Assembly: GCA_964424335.1 (NCBI GenBank)
Contig: CAYRIY010000055.1
Coordinates: 1 to 24,486, forward strand
DNA length: 24,486 nucleotides
Direction of reading: 5' to 3'
Origin: CAYRIY01 sp964424335
Lineage (GTDB): Bacteria > Bacillota > Limnochordia > DTU080 > RSA5
The translations under genes were made by a program, and so were the position numbers. The notes beneath the pieces are model-generated. The model worked only from the letters and a program-made list of their open reading frames with translations. It had not been told where the DNA came from and did no database searches. Shown here piece after piece: positions 16,328 through 23,137 of this stretch (positions are counted from its first letter, which is position 1; each line of letters begins with the position of its first letter).

Positions 16328-17805
16328 CAGAATGCTCCTTTCGCTGGTGTGGGACTGCCCGGCGCGGCGATGGCGTGGGGTTCTTTCCGCGGCAAAAAGA
16401 TTGTGAAACTGCTGCCGTGCCCTTCTTCCGAGGAAAGTTTCACCCATCCGTCATGGGCTTTGACGTAGCGGTGAACGACCGCAAGTCCAAGGCCCATTCC
16501 CCTGGACTCTTTGTTTTCGCCGCGCTCGATTCGCACGAACGGCTCGAATATCGCATCTTGTTCAGCCGGGGGGATCCCCGGACCCGTGTCTTGCACCCGG
16601 ATGTACGCCCCATCCTCCTCCAACCAGGCGGATAGCTGCACATACCCCTCTTTCGTGTACTTGACGGCGTTGTGCAGCAGGTTGATGAGCACCTGCCGCA
16701 CCTTGGTCTCGTCCACGACGACTTCGGGCATGTCGCCCGCGGTGACCGACACGGCGATCCCTTTTGCCTGAGCCATCGGGCGGACGTAGTTGGCCGCATG
16801 TTGCAAGAGCGACCCGAGCGGCGCCGGCGCGAGATGGATGCGCTCGGCGCCGCTATCGATAAAGCGAAGGATGTTTTGAATGAGCGAGAGCAGGTGGTTG
16901 CCTGCTGCAAGCACTGACTGAAGGTCGGTCCGCTGGCCTTTGGTGAGCGGGCCGTCCGTCTCTTCGAGGAGCAGCTCACAGTAGCCTCGGATGCTGTGCA
17001 GGGGCGCTTTGAGCTCGTGGCCGACCATGGCGAGAAACTCGGCCTTGGCCCGATTCGCCCGTTGGAGCTCCGCGTTGCGCTCGTGCAGGGCCTCCGTGCG
17101 GCGGTTGATCTCTTCCGCCATTTGATTGAAGGCTGCAGCGATCTCCTCGATCTCCCGGCACCCTCGAATGTCCGTACGCACGTGAAAGGCGCCTTGGGAC
17201 ACCTGCCTGATGGAGACCATGAGGCGGTCGAGGGGTTTTAGGATGATGGAGTAGAGGCCGAAGGCGCCGAGGACGCCCAGACCTGTAAAGAAGAGCGAAA
17301 GTCCGCCGATCATCCGGACGATCTGGCCCGACCGGCGGTGAACGCTCTCGAGGCTCATGCCGAGTCGGATGTAACTGTGCGGATCGCCGCCGGGCAGCGG
17401 GCGCAGGAAGTCGAGGAACTCGGTGTTTTCGTGTTGCAGGCGGCGCACGGTGGGGCGGAATTGGAGTTCGGCGATGGGCTTGATCGAGAGTTCCTTGTTT
17501 TGAATGGACTCGGAGATGACTTCGCCGGCGTAAATCACTTGGGCATAGGCCACGTCGCCGATGGTCGCTCGGTGTGTGAGCAAAAGCAGGCGCAGCCGGC
17601 GCTCAAACGCATCGGTGATGGCAATCGACTGAGCGGCCTCCGAGGCGAGGTTTTCAGCGAGAAATTCGCCGCGGCGGCGGAATTGTTCGCTCAAGTCGTT
17701 TGTGACCCAGTAGGACGAGACTGCGCCAAACGCCAGGAACAAAAGGCCCCCAAAGGCTACGACGGCGAGTATGAGCGTAACTTTTAGGTCCGCGGAAATG
17801 CGCAT
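16327..17805 (-). CDS. membrane sensor histidine kinase
   Basis: This 492-residue sensor begins at ATG 17805 behind GAGGA; ATGs up to 21 codons upstream are open but poorly placed. Transmembrane helix 1 spans about residues 8-30, followed by an outer sensor segment of about 130 residues. That segment contains VAYAQVIYAGEVI and YIRLGMSLESV, wording like single CACHE/PAS-type periplasmic sensors. Helix 2 is at about 165-190, followed by a HAMP linker (KPLDRLMVSIRQVSQGAFHVR) and a short coiled coil. The H-box is GHELKAPLHSIRGY with phospho-acceptor His263; the N-box NLLHNAVKY, G1 DTGPGIP, F-box IFEPFVRIE and G2 GMGLGLAV are all intact. It belongs to the PhoR/ResE-like class and is translated together with its response regulator. 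The ligand is unknown. It is divergent from a tiny lipoprotein gene. Confidence 0.95.
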   Translation of the reverse strand: MRISADLKVTLILAVVAFGGLLFLAFGAVSSYWVTNDLSEQFRRRGEFLAENLASEAAQSIAITDAFERRLRLLLLTHRATIGDVAYAQVIYAGEVISESIQNKELSIKPIAELQFRPTVRRLQHENTEFLDFLRPLPGGDPHSYIRLGMSLESVHRRSGQIVRMIGGLSLFFTGLGVLGAFGLYSIILKPLDRLMVSIRQVSQGAFHVRTDIRGCREIEEIAAAFNQMAEEINRRTEALHERNAELQRANRAKAEFLAMVGHELKAPLHSIRGYCELLLEETDGPLTKGQRTDLQSVLAAGNHLLSLIQNILRFIDSGAERIHLAPAPLGSLLQHAANYVRPMAQAKGIAVSVTAGDMPEVVVDETKVRQVLINLLHNAVKYTKEGYVQLSAWLEEDGAYIRVQDTGPGIPPAEQDAIFEPFVRIERGENKESRGMGLGLAVVHRYVKAHDGWVKLSSEEGHGSSFTIFLPRKEPHAIAAPGSPTPAKGAF

Positions 17806-17923
17806 GGTGTTCCTCGCGAGCGGGATCATTTCCACCCATTTCAGACCATTTGAGTACACGCGCGTCATGGTTTGCTAGGAGACGGTCCGGTACTTTGATC
17901 GTACAACAGGAGAGGAGGAGACG

Positions 17924-17929
17924 ATGTGA
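17924..17929 (+). promoter_or_regulatory. start-stop (ATG TGA) overlapping the lipoprotein start
   Basis: ATG at 17924 is followed at once by TGA and overlaps GTG 17926. The AGGAGG at 17913-17918 serves either start (five versus seven bases). It repeats the arrangement seen at 11212 and 23129. Confidence 0.3.
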
Positions 17930-18114
17930 GGGGCATCACAAGGTTGCTGTACGCGGCGGGGCTCATCTTGATCATGGCAGCGGCGTCCGCATGCGGGAGC
18001 CAGGCCGAATCGACCGATCCTGCAGAAATCCTCAATCAAGAGAGCAGCTTCAGCGAAGAGGCGGAACGCATAGATCCCCCGGGCCAAGAGTCTAATCCGG
18101 TCGAAATTCCGTAA
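17926..18114 (+). CDS. tiny lipoprotein, unrecognised
   Basis: This 62-residue protein starts at GTG 17926 behind a very strong AGGAGAGGAGGAG ribosome region. Residues 1-23 form a lipoprotein signal: VRGITRLLYAAGLILIMAA, then the lipobox ASAC at about residues 20-23, with Cys23 as the acylation site. The mature part is only about 40 residues, strongly acidic and low in structure (NQESSFSEEAERIDPPGQESN). I know no family for it. Being divergent from the histidine kinase gene, with 120 bases between starts, it could be a small envelope partner or target of that two-component system. That is positional inference only. It ends shortly before a strong bidirectional terminator. Confidence 0.7.
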   Translation: MRGITRLLYAAGLILIMAAASACGSQAESTDPAEILNQESSFSEEAERIDPPGQESNPVEIP

Positions 18115-18215
18115 GGAGAGCCCAAAAGGGGGATGGCGGCTGACCGCGCCGCAGTTTTTCGCCCGGCGTCGAAAGCGAGCAAGGAAAGCGAGCGAAAGGG
18201 AAAGCGTCAAAAGAG

Positions 18216-18246
18216 CGAAGGATGGGGTCTTGATCCCCATCCTTCG
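18216..18246. terminator. bidirectional Rho-independent terminator
   Basis: A perfect twelve-base-pair stem, CGAAGGATGGGG with CCCCATCCTTCG around a seven-base loop, is flanked by AAAAGAG on the left and TCCTTTTGG on the right. It can stop the lipoprotein transcript and the convergent secreted-protein transcript. The purine-rich stretch just before it (18168-18215) repeats GAAAGCGAGC-like units. Confidence 0.85.
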
Positions 18247-18310
18247 TCCTTTTGGGAGTGGATCGCTTTTTATTTGTCGTCTGGTTTGGTGGTCTTTTTG
18301 GCTAACTAAT

Positions 18311-18802
18311 CTATTCTAGAGGCCTGAGGTGGGCCAAGAGGGCGTTTGCTTGCTCCACATGCTGGCCCGCGAGGAGCAGATCGGTTTGGTCAGGGGAGTT
18401 TGTGAGCGCTTCGGCCGCCAAGAGGAGGTGGGCGAGCGCCAGGATCTCTGGCCGATCGTCGCCTGCGAGCACGACGGCGTGTGCGTCGCCGATCTCGTCG
18501 ACATTGACGCCCGCAAGCTGTTGGACGAGGGTGATGACACCTACTTCGTCCGCGCTTCCGATCAGCAGGCCGGCTGCAGCGCTTCCGATTTCAGCAGCGC
18601 CGTCGGCGTCCTGGATGGCATCCGGGTGCAGCGCCGCACGGACGGCGTCCAGCTTCACCCACAAGCCGTCGGTGGCATTTGCTTCCGCTACGTCGCCGCC
18701 GCTCTCTGCTTCTTGGGCATAGACGGCGCTCGCTCCCAGGAGCAGGGCTCCTGTGATGCAAGCAAGCAGTGCGGTGCGCCATAGTTTGTGCAGTTGTCTC
18801 AT
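18311..18802 (-). CDS. secreted alpha-helical protein of unknown function
   Basis: I do not recognise this 163-residue exported protein. ATG 18802 is chosen because AGGAGG lies ten bases upstream; the frame is open 23 codons further but without a ribosome site. A signal peptide (MRQLHKLWRT, then a hydrophobic core ending in SAVYA) is cleaved before QEAES. The mature part is acidic and Ala/Leu-rich with predicted helices, such as LWVKLDAVRAALHPDA, EILALAHLLLAAEALTN and HVEQANALLAHLRPLE. A motif-poor middle section contains VGVITLVQQLAGVN. There is no cysteine in the mature part and no catalytic signature. It is a single gene with its own terminator; a repeat/palindrome element lies just upstream of its start. 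Confidence 0.72.
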   Translation of the reverse strand: MRQLHKLWRTALLACITGALLLGASAVYAQEAESGGDVAEANATDGLWVKLDAVRAALHPDAIQDADGAAEIGSAAAGLLIGSADEVGVITLVQQLAGVNVDEIGDAHAVVLAGDDRPEILALAHLLLAAEALTNSPDQTDLLLAGQHVEQANALLAHLRPLE

Positions 18803-18837
18803 ACGGGTTATGCCTCCTGTGGTCATCGCTCTATTTT

Positions 18838-18861
18838 CCATGGTGACGGCCGTCCATGGTG
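18838..18861. repeat. 8-bp direct repeat flanking a palindrome, upstream of the secreted protein gene
   Basis: CCATGGTG occurs at 18838-18845 and again at 18854-18861, with the palindrome ACGGCCGT exactly filling the eight bases between. It lies 36 to 59 bases before the leftward start at 18802, in the position of a promoter or operator. It looks like a regulator binding site. Confidence 0.4.
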
Positions 18862-19007
18862 CGCCTGGCACTTCCAGGCTAACACGGAGCGCGATAGGCC
18901 TTCTATGAAAGCGAGGTGGTCCGTTCGTTCAAGGTGCGTGGAGGAACGTCGGAATCGGGTGCCCGCGTGAAATGTACCCGAGCCTGCAGGACGACTCAAA
19001 CAAGTAG

Positions 19008-19107
19008 NNNNNNNNNNNNNNNNNNNNNNNNNNNNNNNNNNNNNNNNNNNNNNNNNNNNNNNNNNNNNNNNNNNNNNNNNNNNNNNNNNNNNNNNNNNNN
19101 NNNNNNN
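19008..19107. other. assembly gap (100 N)
   Basis: One hundred consecutive unknown bases, a conventional scaffold-gap length, so the true distance and content are unknown. Confidence 0.99.
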
Positions 19108-19190
19108 GTCGCAGAAAGAGCGGCGACGGCGCTGACACGATCATCGCTGGGGGGTGATATCGGGATTGGCCATCGGGCGTCCGTGGCCAC

Positions 19191-19216
19191 GCCATTTGCT
19201 CATGGCACCCTTTTTT
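19191..19216 (+). terminator. possible weak terminator after the gap
   Basis: GCCAT and ATGGC form a five-base-pair stem around TTGCTC, followed by ACCC and six T. If real, it ends a transcript that comes out of the gap. Confidence 0.3.
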
Positions 19217-19277
19217 ATCAGTAATCTATGATATTGGCGAAGTGGATGAAAACAAGTTTGGATTGGGAGGGAAAGAG

Positions 19278-20537
19278 ATGTCGAGACATCGCCTGACGAT
19301 TACATTCGTCGCTCTGCTGGCAAGCGTGTTGCTTGTAGCGGGCGTGACCGGAGCGCAACAGCGGACGTTGCACTTTCTGGCCCCCGGCTTTAGCACGGAG
19401 GCCATTGCGCTGCTTGAGAGCGAGATACTTCCCGAATTCGAAGCTTTGCACAACGTAGACGTCACCATCGAGCCGATCGGTTGGGGCGAGCGCACCGACC
19501 GGATTGCGATCCTCACTGCCGCGGGCATTCCCCCGGACCTGATCGGGACCGGCTATTACAGCCCGTATCAGGAGGGCGCTGACAAGATGATTGCGCCGCT
19601 CGACAGGTACTTGGCCGATTGGGAGCACCGGAACTCCATTCCCGAGCCTGTCTGGGAGACGCAGCGCTGGCGCGGCCAAATCGTGGTGATGCCGCTCTAT
19701 TTTGACCTCAGGGGCATCGGCTACAACAAGCGGCTCTTTGGCGAGTCCGGCCTCGATCCCGAGCGCCCACCGCAAAGCTGGGAGGAGCTCCTCGAGGCAA
19801 TCCAGCTCCTCACGCGCTTTGAGCCAAGCGGCGACTCGCTCGCCGTTCGGGGCGCCGCGTTCTGGGGCGGAGCCCAGGAGATGCTCTCGTGGATTCACCA
19901 AACGGGGATCGCTCCGGTGGACCTTGAAGCGTTTCGCTCCAACCTCAACACCAGCGAAGCGATTGAGGCCGCCCGGTTCTTTGCTGAAATGATTCGGGCG
20001 TCGCGCCTTGATCTTCCCGTCGTTGGCGGCGGGTTTGAGGGCGGCGCGCTCGCCATGACGACGGCGGCCCCCGGCAATGCCCGCAGTTGGTACGTCAATG
20101 TCGAAGGCGATTTTCACTCGAACTTCGGCGTATTTGCTCCCAGGAAGTCGCCGTCCCTTGATCCGGTGGCCGTCGCGTTTATCAATGGAGTCGCGATCTC
20201 CGAGGCGAGCCCCAACAAGGACCTCGCCTGGAAGTTTATCGAGCTCCTGATGAGCGACGAGGTGATCCTCGCGCTTCAGCCCGTGACGGGATGGATGGGG
20301 CCGAGAGTCGACATCATCGATCAGTACGACGCGCCGTACCTCGACGTCTACTACCCGCTCGTGCCGTATATCAAGGCTGCGATCTTGCCTCCGCCGCGCA
20401 ACGATTCGCAAAACGGCCTCGATCAGATCATGAGCCGGGTGACCAGCAACGAGATCTCGCCTGAGCAAGCGATGCTCGAAGGGCATGAGCTCTGGCAGCG
20501 GCTCCTCAACGAGTGGAGGGCCAACCTCGGCGAGTAG
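19278..20537 (+). CDS. ABC transporter substrate-binding protein, family 1 (sugar type)
   Basis: This is a 419-residue exported sugar-binding protein starting at ATG 19278 with GGGAGGGAAAGAG in front; twelve more codons upstream are open but unlikely. The signal peptide (MSRHRLTITFVALLASVLLV) ends near VTGA/Q, with no lipobox. Family features include LLESEILPEFEALHNVDVTIE, GIPPDLIGTGYYS, PLDRYLADW, RGIGYNKRLFGESGLDPE, PPQSWEELLEAI and PNKDLAWKFIELLMSDEV. It is related to the protein at 11876 in its GW motif and hinge wording but is not a recent duplicate. No permease follows; the next gene is a convergent isomerase. It may use permeases elsewhere, or its partners may lie in the gap. The ligand is unknown. 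Confidence 0.92.
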   Translation: MSRHRLTITFVALLASVLLVAGVTGAQQRTLHFLAPGFSTEAIALLESEILPEFEALHNVDVTIEPIGWGERTDRIAILTAAGIPPDLIGTGYYSPYQEGADKMIAPLDRYLADWEHRNSIPEPVWETQRWRGQIVVMPLYFDLRGIGYNKRLFGESGLDPERPPQSWEELLEAIQLLTRFEPSGDSLAVRGAAFWGGAQEMLSWIHQTGIAPVDLEAFRSNLNTSEAIEAARFFAEMIRASRLDLPVVGGGFEGGALAMTTAAPGNARSWYVNVEGDFHSNFGVFAPRKSPSLDPVAVAFINGVAISEASPNKDLAWKFIELLMSDEVILALQPVTGWMGPRVDIIDQYDAPYLDVYYPLVPYIKAAILPPPRNDSQNGLDQIMSRVTSNEISPEQAMLEGHELWQRLLNEWRANLGE

Positions 20538-20592
20538 ACGGCTGCATGGCCAGTGAATGGCAAGTAGGGTGACATGCGTTGATTCAAGCGGT

Positions 20593-20639
20593 CGGGAACG
20601 GTAGCGGAACGATAGCCAAGCCGTTCCCGCCCGCTCGTT
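20593..20639 (+). terminator. inverted repeat between convergent genes
   Basis: CGGGAACGG (20593-20601) and CCGTTCCCG (20631-20639) are exact reverse complements with a 29-base interval and no T-run. Lying between two convergent genes, it is best read as a possible terminator structure. Confidence 0.35.
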
Positions 20640-20663
20640 CGTGTTGGCGGCGTGCGCGCCGAT

Positions 20664-21560
20664 TCACACCGCGTCCCACATCCGGCGTGCGTTTTCCAGG
20701 CCGATGCGGGTGCCGGTCGTGCAGTCTTCCAAGCCTTCAAACTCGATCGAGACATACCCGTCGTAGCCCGATGACTTGATCGTTGCCATGATCTCCAAAA
20801 GGTCGATGTCGCCGTCGCCGACGATCGCTCCCCGAAGCAGGTCGCCGCAGTACGTCTTAAACCAGGTGCCGGAGTCGCAGCGAAAGAGCTCTCCTTCCCG
20901 GGCAAAGCTCCGGGCCCTGCGGTGGTAAAAGTCTTTCAAATGCACCATGACGGCGTACTCGATCGACTTCTTGACGCCTACCACCGGGTCTTCGTCGACG
21001 CACCAAAAGTTTCCGGTGTCGAGGGTCATGCGGTAGTTGGGGCGATCGACGGCCTCGATGAGGCTGATCACGCGGTCGCTGCCGTTGACGAAGAAGCCGT
21101 GGTTTTCGACGGTGGTGACGATGCCGTATTGGGCTGCGTGATCGGCGATGCGGCGACAGGCCTCGGCCATCCGCGGGAGCAGCTTGCCGAAGTGGACGAC
21201 CGTGCTTTGGTCCAAGGGCCGCCGAAAGGCCGCGACATCGTGGCGCATCAATTTCACGCCGAGACGGTGAGCAACGTCCACCTCGCGCATCACGCGGATA
21301 ACCTCGGCCTCCAACTCCTCTGCGTCCTCTTTCAACAGGTCTGCTAAAATGGCGTAGTTGGAGATTTCAATGCCGACTGCAGCCGCCTTCTCCCGCACTT
21401 CGTCCGTGAGCTTGTCGTTATCGATCAACTGAAAGCCGAAGGGGACGATCTCGACGTGCTCGCCCCCGTGATCCGCGATCCATTGGATGACGTCGAAAAC
21501 CGTCATCTCGCCCGAACGGATCGCGTTGACTAGACTGTACGTGCTGACGCCAAGCTTCAT
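20664..21560 (-). CDS. sugar phosphate isomerase/epimerase-like TIM-barrel protein
   Basis: This is a 298-residue cytoplasmic protein of the AP-endonuclease-2/xylose-isomerase-like barrel family (PF01261). ATG 21560 is used because GAGGAGG is nine bases upstream; another ATG three codons earlier sits directly on that ribosome site. The four metal ligands of the family are visible: Glu152 in TVENHG, Asp181 in LDTGNF, His207 in VHLKDF and Glu273 in SIEFEG. MKLGVSTYSL at the N-terminus is the typical first strand. Members isomerise or epimerise sugars, inositols or keto-sugar acids with Mn or Co. Divergent from the ROK regulator and between two sugar-binding proteins, it is probably a catabolic enzyme of that sugar regulon. 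Confidence 0.92.
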   Translation of the reverse strand: MKLGVSTYSLVNAIRSGEMTVFDVIQWIADHGGEHVEIVPFGFQLIDNDKLTDEVREKAAAVGIEISNYAILADLLKEDAEELEAEVIRVMREVDVAHRLGVKLMRHDVAAFRRPLDQSTVVHFGKLLPRMAEACRRIADHAAQYGIVTTVENHGFFVNGSDRVISLIEAVDRPNYRMTLDTGNFWCVDEDPVVGVKKSIEYAVMVHLKDFYHRRARSFAREGELFRCDSGTWFKTYCGDLLRGAIVGDGDIDLLEIMATIKSSGYDGYVSIEFEGLEDCTTGTRIGLENARRMWDAV

Positions 21561-21619
21561 TAATGCCATCCTCCTCCAGGTTCGAGAACTGATTCGGAGA
21601 ATTCAATCAGGAACCTTTT

Positions 21620-21637
21620 GGCAAACGTCACTTTGCC
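21620..21637. promoter_or_regulatory. operator-like palindrome between isomerase and ROK genes
   Basis: GGCAAA and TTTGCC flank a six-base centre CGTCAC, midway in the 192-base divergent spacer. This is the expected size and place for a site bound by the adjacent ROK repressor. I do not see the same sequence upstream of the binding-protein gene at 23134. Confidence 0.45.
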
Positions 21638-21668
21638 TTCGAGCAACGGGCGAGCTATTTTTCTCGAC

Positions 21669-21697
21669 TTGAAAGGAACGGAATCGCGCCGTCTAGA
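21669..21697 (+). promoter_or_regulatory. possible sigma-70 promoter for the ROK gene
   Basis: TTGAAA, 17 bases, then TCTAGA. The -35 box is good (5 of 6) and the -10 box poor (3 of 6). It is downstream of the palindrome and about 55 bases before the GTG. Confidence 0.25.
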
Positions 21698-21752
21698 AAA
21701 TGTTCAGATAAATAGATGGAGCCCGACCTATCGAGCCGTGGAGGACGAGTTT

Positions 21753-22976
21753 GTGGGCGGACGAGAACAACTTTACACGCTACTGTGCAACCCCAACTAC
21801 TCAACCGTACTGCGCAAATTGTGGACGTGGGAGCCCCTCACGAGAAACGAAATCGTGGAGAAGTCGGGCCTCGCGGTTCCGACCGTCTCGCGCATCGTTG
21901 GCGATTTCGTCGATGTCGGCCTAATCCGCGGCGTGGGCAAAGTCGGTTCACCGGCGGGCCGGAAGCCGACGCTCGTCGGTTTGGCTCCCGACCGCTTCTT
22001 TCTCATCGGCATCGATATCGGGGCGTCACAAGTGCGAGGCGCCCTCGTCGACATGAAGGCAAATCCCCGCAGTGTTGCGTTCGCTCCGGTGCGCCCCGGC
22101 GACAGGGAATCGGTGATCGGTGCGGTGGTCGAGACCGTCCGCCATCTCATCGACGAGTCCAACGTGCCCCTCCAGCGGATCGCGGGCGTGGGGCTCGCCG
22201 TTCCGGGGTCGGTGGACCTGGAGCGCAAGACCCTCATCAACGCTTCCAATCTGCAGATCGAAGGCTGGGAGATCGTGGCCGACGTCTCCGATCATCTGGA
22301 GCTGCCGACGTACTTGGAGAACGACGCCAGCGCCGCGGCGCTGGGCGAGCATTACTTCGGGGCAGGTCACGCTCACGACCACCTTGCGTACGTGAGTATC
22401 GACGTCGGGATCGGCATGGGACTCATCATCGGCGAGCGGGTCTTTCGGGGTTCACTCGGCTTGGCGGGGGAGCTCGGTCACAACGCCGTGCTGCCCGACG
22501 GGCCTCAATGCACGTGTGGGGGATACGGGTGCCTCGAATCGGTCGCCGGGGGATGGGCGCTCGTAAAGGAGTACGAAAGGGCTCAAGGACATTCGAAAAA
22601 TGGATCCGTTCGTCATGCAATGACCGCCCACGATGTGCTCGCCAGGTGGCGTAACGGCGACGCGGAGGCGAAGAGCGTCGTCGATACCGCCGTCACGTAC
22701 CTCGGCATGAGTGTCGCAAATCTCGTCAATTCACTCGGGCTCAAGCTTGTCGTCATCGGAGGCGGACTTGCGGATTCCCATCACGAATTTGTGCAGGCGA
22801 TCAAGGCACGGGCCATGCGCAGCATTTTGCCGGAAGTCCGAGAGCATGTCTCAATCAAGCCTTCTGCGTTGGCAGGGCGAGCGGTGATGATTGGGGCTGC
22901 GGCATTGGTGCTCGACGATATTTTCGACGGTTACAAAGGTGTGGCGGCGATCACGGCGGCATCGGGCTCCTCATGA
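21753..22976 (+). CDS. ROK-family transcriptional repressor
   Basis: This 407-residue regulator is placed at GTG 21753 because GGAGGA lies seven bases upstream. The open frame runs back to a TTG at 21618, but that stretch contains the operator palindrome and promoter-like boxes. Residues about 17-62 form a MarR-like winged helix (TRNEIVEKSGLAVPTVSRIVGD), ending in the GSPAGRKPTL wing typical of ROK repressors. The sugar-kinase-like part has IGIDIGASQVRGALVDM (phosphate loop), GELGHN (sugar-binding ExGH) and the zinc motif CTCGGYGCLE. By family it releases DNA when it binds a sugar. It is divergent from the isomerase gene and upstream of a binding protein, so it probably controls both. The inducer is unknown. 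Confidence 0.93.
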   Translation: MGGREQLYTLLCNPNYSTVLRKLWTWEPLTRNEIVEKSGLAVPTVSRIVGDFVDVGLIRGVGKVGSPAGRKPTLVGLAPDRFFLIGIDIGASQVRGALVDMKANPRSVAFAPVRPGDRESVIGAVVETVRHLIDESNVPLQRIAGVGLAVPGSVDLERKTLINASNLQIEGWEIVADVSDHLELPTYLENDASAAALGEHYFGAGHAHDHLAYVSIDVGIGMGLIIGERVFRGSLGLAGELGHNAVLPDGPQCTCGGYGCLESVAGGWALVKEYERAQGHSKNGSVRHAMTAHDVLARWRNGDAEAKSVVDTAVTYLGMSVANLVNSLGLKLVVIGGGLADSHHEFVQAIKARAMRSILPEVREHVSIKPSALAGRAVMIGAAALVLDDIFDGYKGVAAITAASGSS

Positions 22977-23058
22977 ACCGCTAATTTGCGACATGGGCCA
23001 AGCGTCGACATGACGCAACGTTGGGCAAGTAATTATCAGAAAAGGGGGAAGGATCAAG

Positions 23059-23087
23059 TTTAAATCACTCTGATCGAAATGAATAAT
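23059..23087 (+). promoter_or_regulatory. sigma-70-like promoter for the third binding protein
   Basis: TTTAAA, exactly 17 bases, then AATAAT (5 of 6 to TATAAT). It is in the AT-richest part of the spacer, about 47 bases before the start codon. A short inverted repeat, GCGTC/GACGC at 23002-23016, lies upstream and could be a regulator site. Confidence 0.45.
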
Positions 23088-23128
23088 CGGCGAGCTGAAT
23101 TCGACTACGAAAAGCGAAAGGGGCAACG

Positions 23129-23137
23129 ATGACGTGA
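23129..23137 (+). promoter_or_regulatory. two-codon mini-ORF overlapping the binding-protein start
   Basis: ATG ACG TGA lies five bases behind AAAGGGG (23117-23123), and its TGA overlaps GTG 23134 as GTGA. This is the third such arrangement in the window. Confidence 0.35.

Larger units (their letters stand above)
18803..19277. other. intergenic stretch of 475 bases containing the assembly gap
   Basis: Left of the gap (18803-19007) I see the repeat element at 18838-18861 and otherwise no convincing gene. Positions 19008-19107 are N, so a small gene or part of one may be missing. Right of the gap (19108-19277) there is a small hairpin with a T-run at 19191-19216, a TATGAT that could be a -10 box at 19227-19232, and the ribosome site of the next gene. 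Confidence 0.8.

Noticed and set aside
19218..20486. A 422-codon - strand frame opposite the binding protein
   Set aside because: It mirrors the binding-protein gene; the product is Arg/His/Asp-rich without motifs.
21618..21752. N-terminal extension of the ROK protein from TTG 21618
   Set aside because: It covers the operator palindrome and promoter-like boxes, has no ribosome site, and would add 45 residues ahead of the HTH; GTG 21753 has GGAGGA.
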